Positions 17,110 to 25,829 of a stretch of 64,000 bases of DNA are shown piece after piece. The translations under genes were made by a program, and so were the position numbers. This DNA comes from Marinomonas rhizomae (GTDB taxonomy: Bacteria > Pseudomonadota > Gammaproteobacteria > Pseudomonadales > Marinomonadaceae). A model generated the notes under the pieces. That model was not told where the DNA came from, did no database searches, and saw only the letters and a program-made list of their open reading frames with translations. The DNA lies in assembly GCF_003315485.1 (NCBI RefSeq), contig NZ_QNSE01000002.1, forward strand, positions 62,001 to 126,000, written 5' to 3'. How positions within the stretch are numbered: position 1 is the stretch's first letter; the number at the start of each line of letters is the position of its first letter.

Positions 17110-17649
17110 ATGGTGGACGGAATGGAAAAAATAACAAAGATATTTGAAAAAACTATTGAATATCTAATGGCATTATCCCTAGCTGTAATGTTTTTAGCAG
17201 TATTTGTTAATGTTCTCCTAAGGTATCTTTTTAGCTCTGGTTTTGCTGAATCAGAAGAGTTATCAAGACTTTTGTTTGTCTGGCTTATTTTTCTTGGGGC
17301 TACTTTAGCTGTAGGAAAAAATGCACACATAGGGTTTGATTTAGTTCAATCTAAGCTACCTGAAACCTTAAGAAGTATATGTTTTTTCTTTTCAAGAATG
17401 CTAATGCTATATGGCCTGTATCTTTTTCTTTTAGGTAGCTGGAGTCAGTACCAAATAGGCTGGAATATTACATCCACAGTTATTAAATATCCTTTAGCGT
17501 ATATGTATGCGACGGGGTTGTTTGCCTCTGTAGGTATGGGCTTTTATTTGTTAAGAGATCTGGTGCAAGAGCTAAATGCTATTCGAACCAGGTTAGCGCC
17601 GAATAAATATAATCAAGCATCAAAAGAATGTAAGGGGAGCAATCTATGA
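17110..17649 (+). CDS. TRAP transporter small permease (DctQ type)
   Basis: The 179-residue protein has four hydrophobic helices and the DctQ pattern (NVLLRYLF, SEELSRLLFVWLIFLGATLAV). It is the small membrane subunit that pairs with DctM. ATG 17110 and an in-frame ATG at 17122 are both possible; a weak purine stretch precedes the second. The gene is unusually AT-rich. Its stop overlaps the start of the next gene (ATGA), so translation is probably coupled. Confidence 0.88.
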   Translation: MVDGMEKITKIFEKTIEYLMALSLAVMFLAVFVNVLLRYLFSSGFAESEELSRLLFVWLIFLGATLAVGKNAHIGFDLVQSKLPETLRSICFFFSRMLMLYGLYLFLLGSWSQYQIGWNITSTVIKYPLAYMYATGLFASVGMGFYLLRDLVQELNAIRTRLAPNKYNQASKECKGSNL

Positions 17650-18923
17650 CTCTTGGTTTATTTTTAGTTAGTCTTTCTGGTTTGATGGTTTTAGGTCTTC
17701 CTATTGCATTCGCATTGATACTAACAGGTGTGATTTTAATGTGGCATCTTGACTTTTTCGATGCTCAATTAATAGCCCAAAATTTAATCAATGGTGCGGA
17801 TAGCTTTCCTTTAATGGCGGTACCATTCTTCATTTTAGCTGGCGAAGTAATGAATGCTGGAGGCATTTCAAAACGCATTATCAATTTGGCGATAAGCTGT
17901 GTTGGGCACAGACGAGGGGGATTAGGGTATGTTGCAATTATAGCTGCCGTTATCCTAGCGAGCTTATCAGGGTCTGCAATTGCAGATACCGCAGCACTAG
18001 CAACTTTGCTACTGCCAATGATGCGAAATAACGGATATCCAGTTGGTCGATCTGCGGGACTAATTGCAGCAGGTGGCATCATTGCTCCCATCATACCGCC
18101 AAGTATGCCTTTTATTATCTTTGGTGTTACAGCCAACCAATCAATTAGCAAGTTATTTATGGCTGGCGTTGTTCCTGGAATTATTATGGGGCTAGGGTTG
18201 GTTCTTGCTTGGAAATGGAGCATGCGTACTGTAGATGTTGAGCCGCAACCAAGACAAGATATGAAGACAAGGTTGAAAGTAGCTAAGGACGGTTTCTACG
18301 CGCTTTTGATGCCTGTGATTATCATCGGTGGTCTTCGAGGTGGCATGTTTACACCGACTGAAGCGGCAGTAGTCGCTGCAGGTTACGCAATGTTTGTAAG
18401 CCTTGTTGTCTACAGAGAAATTAAAATTAAGGATTTAGTCCCTCTATTTGTTCAGGCAGCGTATACAACTAGCATTGTTATGTTCCTTTGTGCAGCGGCT
18501 ATTGTTTCTTCTTATATGGTTACGCTAGCTGATTTGCCCTCAGAACTTATTAAATTCTTAGCTCCAATTATGGATGAACCGAAACTTTTGATGGCGACTA
18601 TTGTTGTCGTGATGTTAATGATCGGAATGGTAATGGATTTAACACCAACCATTTTAATATTAGCGCCTGTTACGATGCCTTTAGTTGTTCAAGCTGGAAT
18701 TGATCCAATTTACTTTGGTGTAATGTTTATTATGGTTGGCTGTGTTGGTCTGATAACACCTCCTGTCGGCACTGTATTAAGCGTTGTGTCTAGTGTTGCA
18801 AGTGAACCACTTGAAAAAATCACAAAAGGGATACTTCCATTTTTGTTTGTTTACATGCTGGTGATTGTTCTATTTGTTTTGTTCCCCGAGATAATTACTG
18901 TTCCTGCTAATTTTCTCTATTAA
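17646..18923 (+). CDS. TRAP transporter large permease (DctM type)
   Basis: The 425-residue protein has about twelve hydrophobic segments and DctM signatures such as FPLMAVPFFILAGEVMNAGGI, GSAIADTAALATLLLPMM, IAPIIPPSMPFIIFG and the C-terminal VGLITPPVGTVLSVV. It is the sodium-coupled channel subunit of a tripartite ATP-independent periplasmic transporter. AGGGGAG precedes the ATG, and the start overlaps the DctQ stop by 4 nt. With the neighbouring genes it should import the sugar acid degraded by the island. Confidence 0.93.
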   Translation: MTLGLFLVSLSGLMVLGLPIAFALILTGVILMWHLDFFDAQLIAQNLINGADSFPLMAVPFFILAGEVMNAGGISKRIINLAISCVGHRRGGLGYVAIIAAVILASLSGSAIADTAALATLLLPMMRNNGYPVGRSAGLIAAGGIIAPIIPPSMPFIIFGVTANQSISKLFMAGVVPGIIMGLGLVLAWKWSMRTVDVEPQPRQDMKTRLKVAKDGFYALLMPVIIIGGLRGGMFTPTEAAVVAAGYAMFVSLVVYREIKIKDLVPLFVQAAYTTSIVMFLCAAAIVSSYMVTLADLPSELIKFLAPIMDEPKLLMATIVVVMLMIGMVMDLTPTILILAPVTMPLVVQAGIDPIYFGVMFIMVGCVGLITPPVGTVLSVVSSVASEPLEKITKGILPFLFVYMLVIVLFVLFPEIITVPANFLY

Positions 18924-18947
18924 TAAACTGAAGAAAGGAAACTTAAG

Positions 18948-20000
18948 ATGTATAAGAATAAAAACGTCAAATCAGTTCTATCTAAATCAAAAATTGCAAA
19001 GTCTTTAATCGCATTGTCGGTTGGTGGAGCATTAACCGTATGCTCGGTTGCTGCCAGTGCACAAGATGTAAGCAATCGCTTTATTCGATTTGGCTATGGT
19101 TTAAACCAAGACAGTAAGCAAGGTCGTGCTGTTGAGGTTTTCAAGGAAGAAGTTAGTAGGCTTTCTGAGGGTAAGCTTAAAGTTAAACCTTTCGCAAATG
19201 CCTTACTGGGTAATGAAAACCAAATGCAAAATGCCTTAATAGGTGGAGCCCAAGAGATGATGATGACTGCTAGTTCTTCATTAATTGGTATTGATAAGAA
19301 GTTTGCTGTTTGGGATCTACCTTTTATGTTTGATGACGGACCTCATGCAGACAGAGTATTAGATGGGGAGTTTGGGCAAGGACTGCTGGATGGATTAGAG
19401 CCACATGGTTTAGTGGGCCTAGTGTATTGGGAAAATGGTTTTCGAGATCTAACAAACTCAAAACGTCCGGTTCATAAAATGGAAGATCTGGACGGTGTTA
19501 AGCTTCGTGTAATGCAAAACCCAATGTTCCTAGATCTATTTAATGACATGGGAGCAAATGCAGTTCCAATGGCCTTCTCAGAATTGTTTACTGCTCTTGA
19601 AACTGGCGCGGTAGACGGTCAGGAGAACCCTTACAGTACGATTCAGTCCAGTAAGTTTTATGAAGTTCAAAGCTATTTGAGTCAGACGCATCACGTTTAT
19701 AGCCCATGGGTAATGCTGGTTAGCAAACGTTTCTGGGATAAATTGAGTGATGATGAAAAGGAAATTATCACGAAAGCAGCTATCAAGTCTCGTGACTTTG
19801 AACGTCAAGATAGTCGTGCACAGGCTCAAAAATCACTTGAATTCCTCAAAACTAAAATGGCTGTGAACAGTATCGCTCCTGAAGAAATGGAGCGAATGAA
19901 AGAGGCTGCTAAGAAGGTGATAGACGCTCAAGCCGATGAAATTGGTGAAGATGTACTAAACAACTTCCTTCAGGCTGTAAAAAACGCTAAGAGTAATTAA
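18948..20000 (+). CDS. TRAP transporter periplasmic solute-binding protein (DctP type)
   Basis: The 350-residue protein begins with a long signal peptide (basic residues, hydrophobic stretch to about residue 39, cleavage likely after ASA). The mature part has DctP-family features: IRFGYGLNQDSKQGRAVEVFKEEV, LPFMF, LRVMQNPMFLDLFNDMGANAVPM and the ligand-contact region ELFTALETGAVDGQENP. It captures the substrate in the periplasm for the DctQM permease. A strong terminator follows. Confidence 0.92.
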   Translation: MYKNKNVKSVLSKSKIAKSLIALSVGGALTVCSVAASAQDVSNRFIRFGYGLNQDSKQGRAVEVFKEEVSRLSEGKLKVKPFANALLGNENQMQNALIGGAQEMMMTASSSLIGIDKKFAVWDLPFMFDDGPHADRVLDGEFGQGLLDGLEPHGLVGLVYWENGFRDLTNSKRPVHKMEDLDGVKLRVMQNPMFLDLFNDMGANAVPMAFSELFTALETGAVDGQENPYSTIQSSKFYEVQSYLSQTHHVYSPWVMLVSKRFWDKLSDDEKEIITKAAIKSRDFERQDSRAQAQKSLEFLKTKMAVNSIAPEEMERMKEAAKKVIDAQADEIGEDVLNNFLQAVKNAKSN

Positions 20001-20004
20001 AGTT

Positions 20005-20039
20005 AAGCCGGCAAGGCGCGTGTCTTGCCGGCTTTCTTA
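20005..20039 (+). terminator. Terminator after the TRAP solute-binding gene
   Basis: AAGCCGGCAAG (20005-20015) and CTTGCCGGCTT (20024-20034) form a perfect 11-bp stem with an 8-nt loop, followed by a T-rich stretch. It probably attenuates transcription between the TRAP genes and the D-lactate dehydrogenase gene. Confidence 0.9.
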
Positions 20040-20059
20040 TATTAAAAGTAGGTCTAGTA

Positions 20060-21760
20060 ATGAAAGTCAGCCCTTCAAATCCAGAGCAGTTTCTGAAAGA
20101 AATAGGCTCGATAGTCAGTAAACAAAACTTCATAACAGATAAAGCTAAAACAGCCAGTTACTTCAAAGGTTTTCGATTTGGTGGCGGAGATGCTAAAGCT
20201 GTTGTTATACCAAAAACTCTCCTAGAACTGTGGCGCGTAGTTCAAGTATGTGTTGATCATGATGTGATCATGGTTATGCAAGCGGCCAACACCGGATTAA
20301 CAGGCGGATCAACGCCTTATGGTCAGTATGATCGTGATGTTGTTCTTATTAGTACAGTCAAGCTAAAAGGCATCCAACTACTAGACGAAGGTAAGCAAGT
20401 TTTGGCTTTTCCTGGTAGCTGCCTTTTTGAATTAGAAGAAGAATTAAAGCCATATAACAGAGAACCTCATTCAGTAATTGGCTCTTCATGCATTGGTGCT
20501 TCTATTATTGGTGGGGTATGTAATAACTCTGGTGGTGCTTTAGTACAGCGGGGTCCAGCCTATACGGAAATGGCCTTGTATGCTCGTGTCGATGAAAATC
20601 AAAAATTAACCTTGGTAAACCACCTAGGTATTAACTTAGGCTCTGAGCCAGAAAGGGTTCTATCGGCATTAGAGAACAAAGAGTACACAAAAGCAGATAT
20701 TAAATATCCAGATCGATCTGCCAGCGACAATGGTTATCAGCAGAAAGTAAGAGAGATTGATGCTGACACTCCGTCGCGCTTTAACAATGATGGGCGTCTT
20801 TTATACGAAGCGTCAGGTTGTGCGGGAAAACTGATTGTTTTCGCCGTTAGACTAGACACTTTCCCAAAGTCAAAGAAAGATAAGGTGTTCTATATCGGTA
20901 CAAATGATACGGAAACGCTTACTGGGATTCGTAGAGAGGTTCTTGGCAATTTTGAGCATCTACCGATATCAGGCGAATACATACACAGAGATTATTTTGA
21001 TGTGTCCGATAAGTACGGAAAAGACTCATTCTTAGTAATCGAAAAGCTAGGTAGTGAAATGATGCCTAAGCTCTTTAAACTAAAGAACACAATTGACTCT
21101 TTCTTATCGAAGTTCTCTTTCTTACCGAAAAACATACCTGATAAGTTATTGCAGCAATCCGGGAAACTCTTTCCAGATCATCTGCCCAAGAAAATGAGGG
21201 AGTTTCGTGATAAATACGAACATCATCTAATGTTGCACATGTCGGACGATGGCGTTGACGAAGCGCACAAGTTTCTTGAACGTTTTTTTGAAGGTTCGGA
21301 GGGTGGCTACTTTATTTGTTCAGAAAGTGAGGGCAAAAAAGCATTCTTGAATCGATTCGTAGCAGGAGGGGCTGCTAAAAGGTTCCACACCTTACACCCT
21401 GATTGTGGTGCAATTATGGCTCTAGACATCGCTCTGAAGAGAAATGAAACTGACTGGTTTGAAAAGCTGCCTCCAGAATTGGATGAACTCGTTGAAGCTA
21501 AGCTATACAACGGACATTTTATGTGTCATGTAATGCATCAAGACTATATCCTCAAGACCGGAGTTGATGAAAACGAGTTCAAAAATAAAATCCTATCATT
21601 TTTTGATGCCAAAGGCGCTGAGTACCCTGCCGAACATAACGTTGGTCAGCTGTACACAGCGAAATCGGAATTAAGAGAGTTTTACAGACAAAATGACCCG
21701 ACCAATAGCCTTAACCCTGGCATCGGAAAAACGTCAAAGAATAAGCATTGGTGCCATTAA
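20060..21760 (+). CDS. dld: Quinone-dependent D-lactate dehydrogenase (E. coli Dld type)
   Basis: The 566-residue product matches E. coli Dld in length and layout. A FAD-binding domain (about residues 35-260; MVMQAANTGLTGGSTPYG, IGGVCNNSGGALVQRGPAY) is followed by the membrane-associated D-lactate dehydrogenase domain (about 275-560; HLMLHMSDDG, FHTLHPDCGAIMALDIALKRN, YPAEHNVGQLY). It is a peripheral membrane flavoenzyme passing electrons from D-lactate to quinone. Inside a cluster that contains SDR and FAH enzymes it suggests that D-lactate is a pathway product, as expected from a 6-deoxy-aldonate with D configuration at C5. It is independent of the FAD/Fe-S dehydrogenase encoded on the other strand next door. 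Confidence 0.92.
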   Translation: MKVSPSNPEQFLKEIGSIVSKQNFITDKAKTASYFKGFRFGGGDAKAVVIPKTLLELWRVVQVCVDHDVIMVMQAANTGLTGGSTPYGQYDRDVVLISTVKLKGIQLLDEGKQVLAFPGSCLFELEEELKPYNREPHSVIGSSCIGASIIGGVCNNSGGALVQRGPAYTEMALYARVDENQKLTLVNHLGINLGSEPERVLSALENKEYTKADIKYPDRSASDNGYQQKVREIDADTPSRFNNDGRLLYEASGCAGKLIVFAVRLDTFPKSKKDKVFYIGTNDTETLTGIRREVLGNFEHLPISGEYIHRDYFDVSDKYGKDSFLVIEKLGSEMMPKLFKLKNTIDSFLSKFSFLPKNIPDKLLQQSGKLFPDHLPKKMREFRDKYEHHLMLHMSDDGVDEAHKFLERFFEGSEGGYFICSESEGKKAFLNRFVAGGAAKRFHTLHPDCGAIMALDIALKRNETDWFEKLPPELDELVEAKLYNGHFMCHVMHQDYILKTGVDENEFKNKILSFFDAKGAEYPAEHNVGQLYTAKSELREFYRQNDPTNSLNPGIGKTSKNKHWCH

Positions 21761-21903
21761 AGTCTTGGAAGCTTCAGAACGTACAATTGAAATTAAGCAC
21801 AACACATTATTTGTAGACACCCAACAAAACTTATCACTTGAGCCCTTTTTACTAAAAATAATTTTTTACAGCACAGTTATAAAATAATATGGCGATTAAA
21901 TGA

Positions 21904-24813
21904 CTAGGACTCAGACAATTGATCCACCAAATAGACAATGGATTGATACTCGATGCCGCTGTGTTCCGATAAGCCAATCTCACAGGTGCGGCTGTTGGAG
22001 TAACCCACTTCGCAGCCTTCTACGGCTTTGGCTAAGGTTTTCAAGGCGCTGGCGTTGAGCTCTGGAGTCGAAAAGCCTTTGTCGCCAGCAAAGCCACAGC
22101 AGGTAATGTCTGGCGGAATCACCACTTCATCAGCCAGTTGATGAGCAAGCTGCACGAAGCCGTCAGCCAGCCCCATTCGCGTGGTGCTGCAAGTCACATG
22201 CAGGGCGATTTTGCTGATTTTTTCCTTAACCGTGAGATTTTGCATGACATGGGTCGATACAAAGCCAACTTGCTCGTGCAGTTCTAAACAAGGATCAAGG
22301 CTTTCTTGCATTCGTAGCAAGCAAGGGCTCACATCGCAGACGATAGGGATTCGGCCATTATCGCTAGCAGCTAACAGTAAACTATTGAGATCGCTGGATT
22401 TTTGGTTCGCCGCATCAAATTGCCCCTTGGATTGAAACGCCATACCACAGCATTGGCTGTCGACATTATCAGGTACAGTGACTTTATAGCCTGCTTTTTG
22501 CAATACAGAGAACATCACAGCCATCACCGAACGTTTATCCTCTGCATTCGGCCCTGCGCCCATGACGCGAGTCGCGCAGCTAGGGAAGTAAATGACTTCT
22601 TTCTGCCTGTCATCCGCTTGCATCCCATTACTTTGAATATCATTACATTGAATAACAGGAATAGACTTCAAAGACGCGGCGGAGCTGGGCATTTGTTTAT
22701 GCCATTTAGGTACAGCTCCTTGGGAAACTTTGTTCATTACCGAGGTGACAGCGGTCATGCCTGAATCACCAACAATACGACGAGCACCGCTGGCAAGGCT
22801 AAGTCCCACTTTTGCCGTTTTGGTCACGCCTTCAAAATGATCTGCAATCCAATAACCAACTTTACTGTCAGTGTGGCGATCGTGGCGTAATTCGCGAGTT
22901 AAATCGCCCGTATTAATGCCAACGGGACATTGCATCGAACACAAACCACAGCCAGCGCAGGTATCAACACCTTGATAATTATAGTCTTTTTTCAGTTCTG
23001 CAAGACGTTCAGGCTCCTCGCCTGAGGCAAGCAGTCGTTGTATCTCTCGCCAAATCACAATACGTTGGCGAGGTGTTAAAGTAATGGATTTTGACGGACA
23101 AGACGATTCACAAAAACCACATTCGATACAGGTGTCGACTTTGTCATTGGCTTTGGGTAAAGGTTTGAGGTTCTGTACATGCAAATTGGCGTTGTGAGAT
23201 AAAATCACATCTGGATTCAGCAAGCCTTGCGGGTCAAAGGCGCGCTTAATTTCCCACATGATGTTATAGGCTTCTTTACCCCATTCTAATTCCACATACG
23301 GTGCCATATTACGGCCTGTACCATGTTCCGCTTTTAACGAACCTTGGTATTTCACCGCGACTAATTGCGCGACTTCGTCCATCAATTGCTCGTATCGTTT
23401 CACTTCGTACGGGTCATCAAAACCTTGGGTAAAGACAAAGTGCAAATTGCCTTCTAAGGCATGACCAAACAAAATCGCTTCGCGATATCCATGCTTTTGA
23501 AACACACCTTGTAGCTCCAAAACACCTTCGGCAAGCTGTTCGACAGGGAAAGCCACGTCTTCAATGATTACCGTGGTGCCAACTGGGCGTACCGCACCAA
23601 CGGCAGGAAACAAGCCTTTGCGAATCTTCCAATAGGAGTCGTAAATAACTTTGTTTTGTGTAAATTCGATTGGATTGAGTGTTGCTTGACCGCTTAACGC
23701 TTGCTGCACCAAGTCCAAATTCACAGCTAACTCTTCAGCATCGGCAGCGCGTACGTCAACTAATAAACCCGCAGCTTGCGGGCCAAGAGACGACAAGATT
23801 TCTGGCATGCCCGGTTTGCCTTCCACTGCTCGTAGGCCCGCGCGATCAATCAATTCGACAGCAGACACAGGTGAGCTTTTTAGCGCGGTTACCGCTCGAC
23901 AAGTGACCTCCATATCGTCAAAGAAGATCATCGCTGCCGCTTTTATTGGATGATCAATCACGGTGTCGTAAGTTACTTCGCTGATAAAGCCCAAAGTGCC
24001 TTCTGAGCCAATCATCAAATGTAGCAAAATATCAAACGGATCTTGGTAATCAGTTAAGCTGTTTAAACTGTATCCTGTGGTGTTTTTTAAACGATATTTG
24101 TGTCTGATTCTTTCGGCTAACTCGCTATTGCCTTGCACGCTTTTAGATAATCGAACAAGCGTATCAAGCAAGTCAGCATGACGCTTGCCAAAGGCGAGTC
24201 GGCTGGCTTCGTCTGCGGTATCTAACAAAGAGCCATCGGCAAAAATCAGACGCGCACTTTGAATCGTGTGGTAACTGTTTTGCGCTGTACCACAACACAT
24301 GCCGCTGGCGTTATTGGCCGCAATACCGCCAATCATACAGGCATTAATAGACGCAGGATCTGGACCGATTTTACGTTGAAACGGCGCCAGTAGTTGATTC
24401 GCTCGCGCTCCGATAATACCTGGTTGCAATGAGATACTATGACCATGGTCATGCATTCGGTGGCCTTTCCAGTTATCGGACAATTGTATCAGGATTGAAT
24501 CGGTTACCGCTTGCCCAGATAAACTCGTACCCGCCGCACGAAATGTCACTGGCAAGTTGCGTTTTCGGGCTTCCTCCAACACCAACTGCACTTCCTCTTC
24601 ACTATCAACTCTCACGACTAGTTGCGGAACCAGCCGATAAAAGCTTGCATCTGTACCGTACGCCAAGGTACGAAGAGGGTCTCGGATCAACCGACTCTCA
24701 TCAATCGCACTATTCTTTGCATCTTTCAAGGCAAAGTATAAATCGCGGTATTGAGCCATTTTATAAGCAAGTGAGTCGGTAGCAGTTGAGGCAGTATTCA
24801 TCAGAAGTCCCAC
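21904..24813 (-). CDS. FAD/Fe-S D-lactate dehydrogenase (Dld-II-like, GlcD-GlpC fusion)
   Basis: The 969-residue protein fuses a FAD-binding oxidase to an iron-sulfur and CCG module. The FAD domain shows LPVTFRAAGTSLSGQAVTD and GGIAANNASGMCCG, then an FAD-oxidase C domain (YRVEAILFGHALEGNLHF region; KAEHGTGRNMAPYVE). Two 4Fe-4S motifs follow near residues 565 and 618 (CIECGFCESSCPS, CAGCGLCSMQCPVG). Two cysteine-rich CCG segments (CCGMAF near 790, CCGFAGDKGF near 906) complete it. Similar proteins in Shewanella act as respiratory D-lactate dehydrogenase. It is divergent from a GntR regulator with an LldR-type operator between them, which supports lactate. Its 3' region is the source of the direct repeat at 9392-9600. 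Confidence 0.88.
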   Translation of the reverse strand: MGLLMNTASTATDSLAYKMAQYRDLYFALKDAKNSAIDESRLIRDPLRTLAYGTDASFYRLVPQLVVRVDSEEEVQLVLEEARKRNLPVTFRAAGTSLSGQAVTDSILIQLSDNWKGHRMHDHGHSISLQPGIIGARANQLLAPFQRKIGPDPASINACMIGGIAANNASGMCCGTAQNSYHTIQSARLIFADGSLLDTADEASRLAFGKRHADLLDTLVRLSKSVQGNSELAERIRHKYRLKNTTGYSLNSLTDYQDPFDILLHLMIGSEGTLGFISEVTYDTVIDHPIKAAAMIFFDDMEVTCRAVTALKSSPVSAVELIDRAGLRAVEGKPGMPEILSSLGPQAAGLLVDVRAADAEELAVNLDLVQQALSGQATLNPIEFTQNKVIYDSYWKIRKGLFPAVGAVRPVGTTVIIEDVAFPVEQLAEGVLELQGVFQKHGYREAILFGHALEGNLHFVFTQGFDDPYEVKRYEQLMDEVAQLVAVKYQGSLKAEHGTGRNMAPYVELEWGKEAYNIMWEIKRAFDPQGLLNPDVILSHNANLHVQNLKPLPKANDKVDTCIECGFCESSCPSKSITLTPRQRIVIWREIQRLLASGEEPERLAELKKDYNYQGVDTCAGCGLCSMQCPVGINTGDLTRELRHDRHTDSKVGYWIADHFEGVTKTAKVGLSLASGARRIVGDSGMTAVTSVMNKVSQGAVPKWHKQMPSSAASLKSIPVIQCNDIQSNGMQADDRQKEVIYFPSCATRVMGAGPNAEDKRSVMAVMFSVLQKAGYKVTVPDNVDSQCCGMAFQSKGQFDAANQKSSDLNSLLLAASDNGRIPIVCDVSPCLLRMQESLDPCLELHEQVGFVSTHVMQNLTVKEKISKIALHVTCSTTRMGLADGFVQLAHQLADEVVIPPDITCCGFAGDKGFSTPELNASALKTLAKAVEGCEVGYSNSRTCEIGLSEHSGIEYQSIVYLVDQLSES
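21973..22181. repeat. Right 209-bp direct repeat (inside the intact dehydrogenase gene)
   Basis: This is the functional copy of the sequence duplicated at 9392-9600, lying within the last quarter of the dehydrogenase gene. It defines the right edge of the island at sequence level. Confidence 0.92.
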
Positions 24814-24863
24814 GGCGAGTCGCCTGTTTTTTTATTATTCATATTAAAAATTAACGCTAGACA

Positions 24864-24880
24864 AATTGGTAAGACCAATT
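24864..24880. promoter_or_regulatory. LldR/PdhR-type operator
   Basis: AATTGGTAAGACCAATT is a perfect palindrome with 7-bp arms and an AAG centre, the classical site of FadR-subfamily GntR proteins such as LldR and PdhR. It lies about 50 bp upstream of the dehydrogenase start, where a lactate-responsive repressor would act. Confidence 0.85.
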
Positions 24881-24971
24881 TACCTTTTAAACATAAGGCA
24901 CATTAAGAAGACTGGGAGACTTTGTCAACTGATAGTTTAGCCAATATTTCTTGAATTTTAGCGACAAGATT

Positions 24972-24988
24972 AATTGGTTTTACCACTT
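24972..24988. promoter_or_regulatory. Second, weaker LldR-type site
   Basis: AATTGGTTTTACCACTT matches the upstream palindrome except in the centre and near one end. It lies 108 bp from the first site and 60 bp upstream of the regulator start, so looping between two sites, as described for E. coli LldR, is possible. Confidence 0.6.
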
Positions 24989-25048
24989 TTAGACTTATGC
25001 ACAGAAGACAAGAAAACCTCTTTTAAGAATACATTTTTAGGAAAATTC

Positions 25049-25825
25049 ATGGATTCCAATCAGTTTGGTCGCATTAAACAACCAAAAATATCCGACATCA
25101 TCATGAAAGAGCTCGAAAGCATGATTTTAGAAGGCAGTTTCTCTGCAGGGCAAAAATTGCCGCCAGAAAGAGAATTAGCGGCGCGTTTTGAGGTATCTCG
25201 ACCTTCCTTGCGGGAAGCTATTCAAAAGCTGATCGCGCGCGGTGTGTTATTCAGCCGTCATGGCGGCGGCACGTATGTGTCGGAGCAACTCGGTACCTCG
25301 TTTACTGATCCGCTGCAGGATTTACTCTGTTCTCATGATGAATTTTTATATGATCAGCTAGAGTTTCGCGATGCATTAGAAGGCCTTGCGGCTTATTACG
25401 CGGCATTACGCAGCACAGACGCAGACAAAACCAAACTCACGCACTGTTTTAATCAGCTAATAGAAGCCAATCAAAACAAAGCCTTCACCTTAGAAACCAA
25501 GTTAGATGTGGAGTTTCACATGATAATCGCTGAAGCGGCACACAACGTCGTGTTGTTGCACACACTTCGAAGCTTGCACGCTATGTTAGCAAAAAGCATT
25601 TCAAGTAACTTGAGAAACCTGTTTGAAAAACAGGCTGCTCGTCAGCGTGTGATGGAACAACACACCAATCTTTATCAAGCTATCATGGCTGGCCATGCAG
25701 AAGATGCACGAACCGCAGCACACACGCACTTGGTATTTGTAGAAGATAACTTATTGAAAATGCGTCAAGAGGAAACACGAATACAACGCTCGCTACGCAG
25801 AAGCGAGCACCAGAATCCGTCTTGA
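25049..25825 (+). CDS. lldR: GntR (FadR subfamily) regulator, likely lactate-responsive LldR
   Basis: The start at 25049 (MDSNQFGRIKQPKIS) is preferred over an upstream frame extension because AGGA lies 7-8 nt before it. The 258-residue product has a GntR winged helix (KLPPERELAARFEVSRPSLREAIQKLIARG) followed by an all-helical FCD ligand domain (EFRDALEGLAAYYAALRS; FHMIIAEAAHN, with His ligands for a metal). It is divergent from the FAD/Fe-S D-lactate dehydrogenase and two LldR-type operators lie between them. The symbol is inferred from context and operator; a close relative sensing glycolate cannot be excluded. Confidence 0.82.
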   Translation: MDSNQFGRIKQPKISDIIMKELESMILEGSFSAGQKLPPERELAARFEVSRPSLREAIQKLIARGVLFSRHGGGTYVSEQLGTSFTDPLQDLLCSHDEFLYDQLEFRDALEGLAAYYAALRSTDADKTKLTHCFNQLIEANQNKAFTLETKLDVEFHMIIAEAAHNVVLLHTLRSLHAMLAKSISSNLRNLFEKQAARQRVMEQHTNLYQAIMAGHAEDARTAAHTHLVFVEDNLLKMRQEETRIQRSLRRSEHQNPS

Positions 25826-25829
25826 AATC

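Larger units (their letters stand above)
9601..21972. other. Sugar-acid catabolic island bounded by direct repeats
   Basis: The block carries two divergent operons plus a LysR regulator, a TRAP transporter and a D-lactate dehydrogenase. Codon usage looks visibly more A/T-rich at third positions than in the flanking dehydrogenase gene. No integrase, transposase or terminal inverted repeats were found, so acquisition by homologous recombination with a donor carrying the same neighbouring gene is more likely than a self-mobile element. This is inference. Confidence 0.7.

Noticed and set aside
9601-21972. Island as a classical transposon or integrative element
   Set aside because: No transposase, integrase, tRNA target, or terminal inverted repeats were found. 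The long gene-derived direct repeats fit homologous recombination better.
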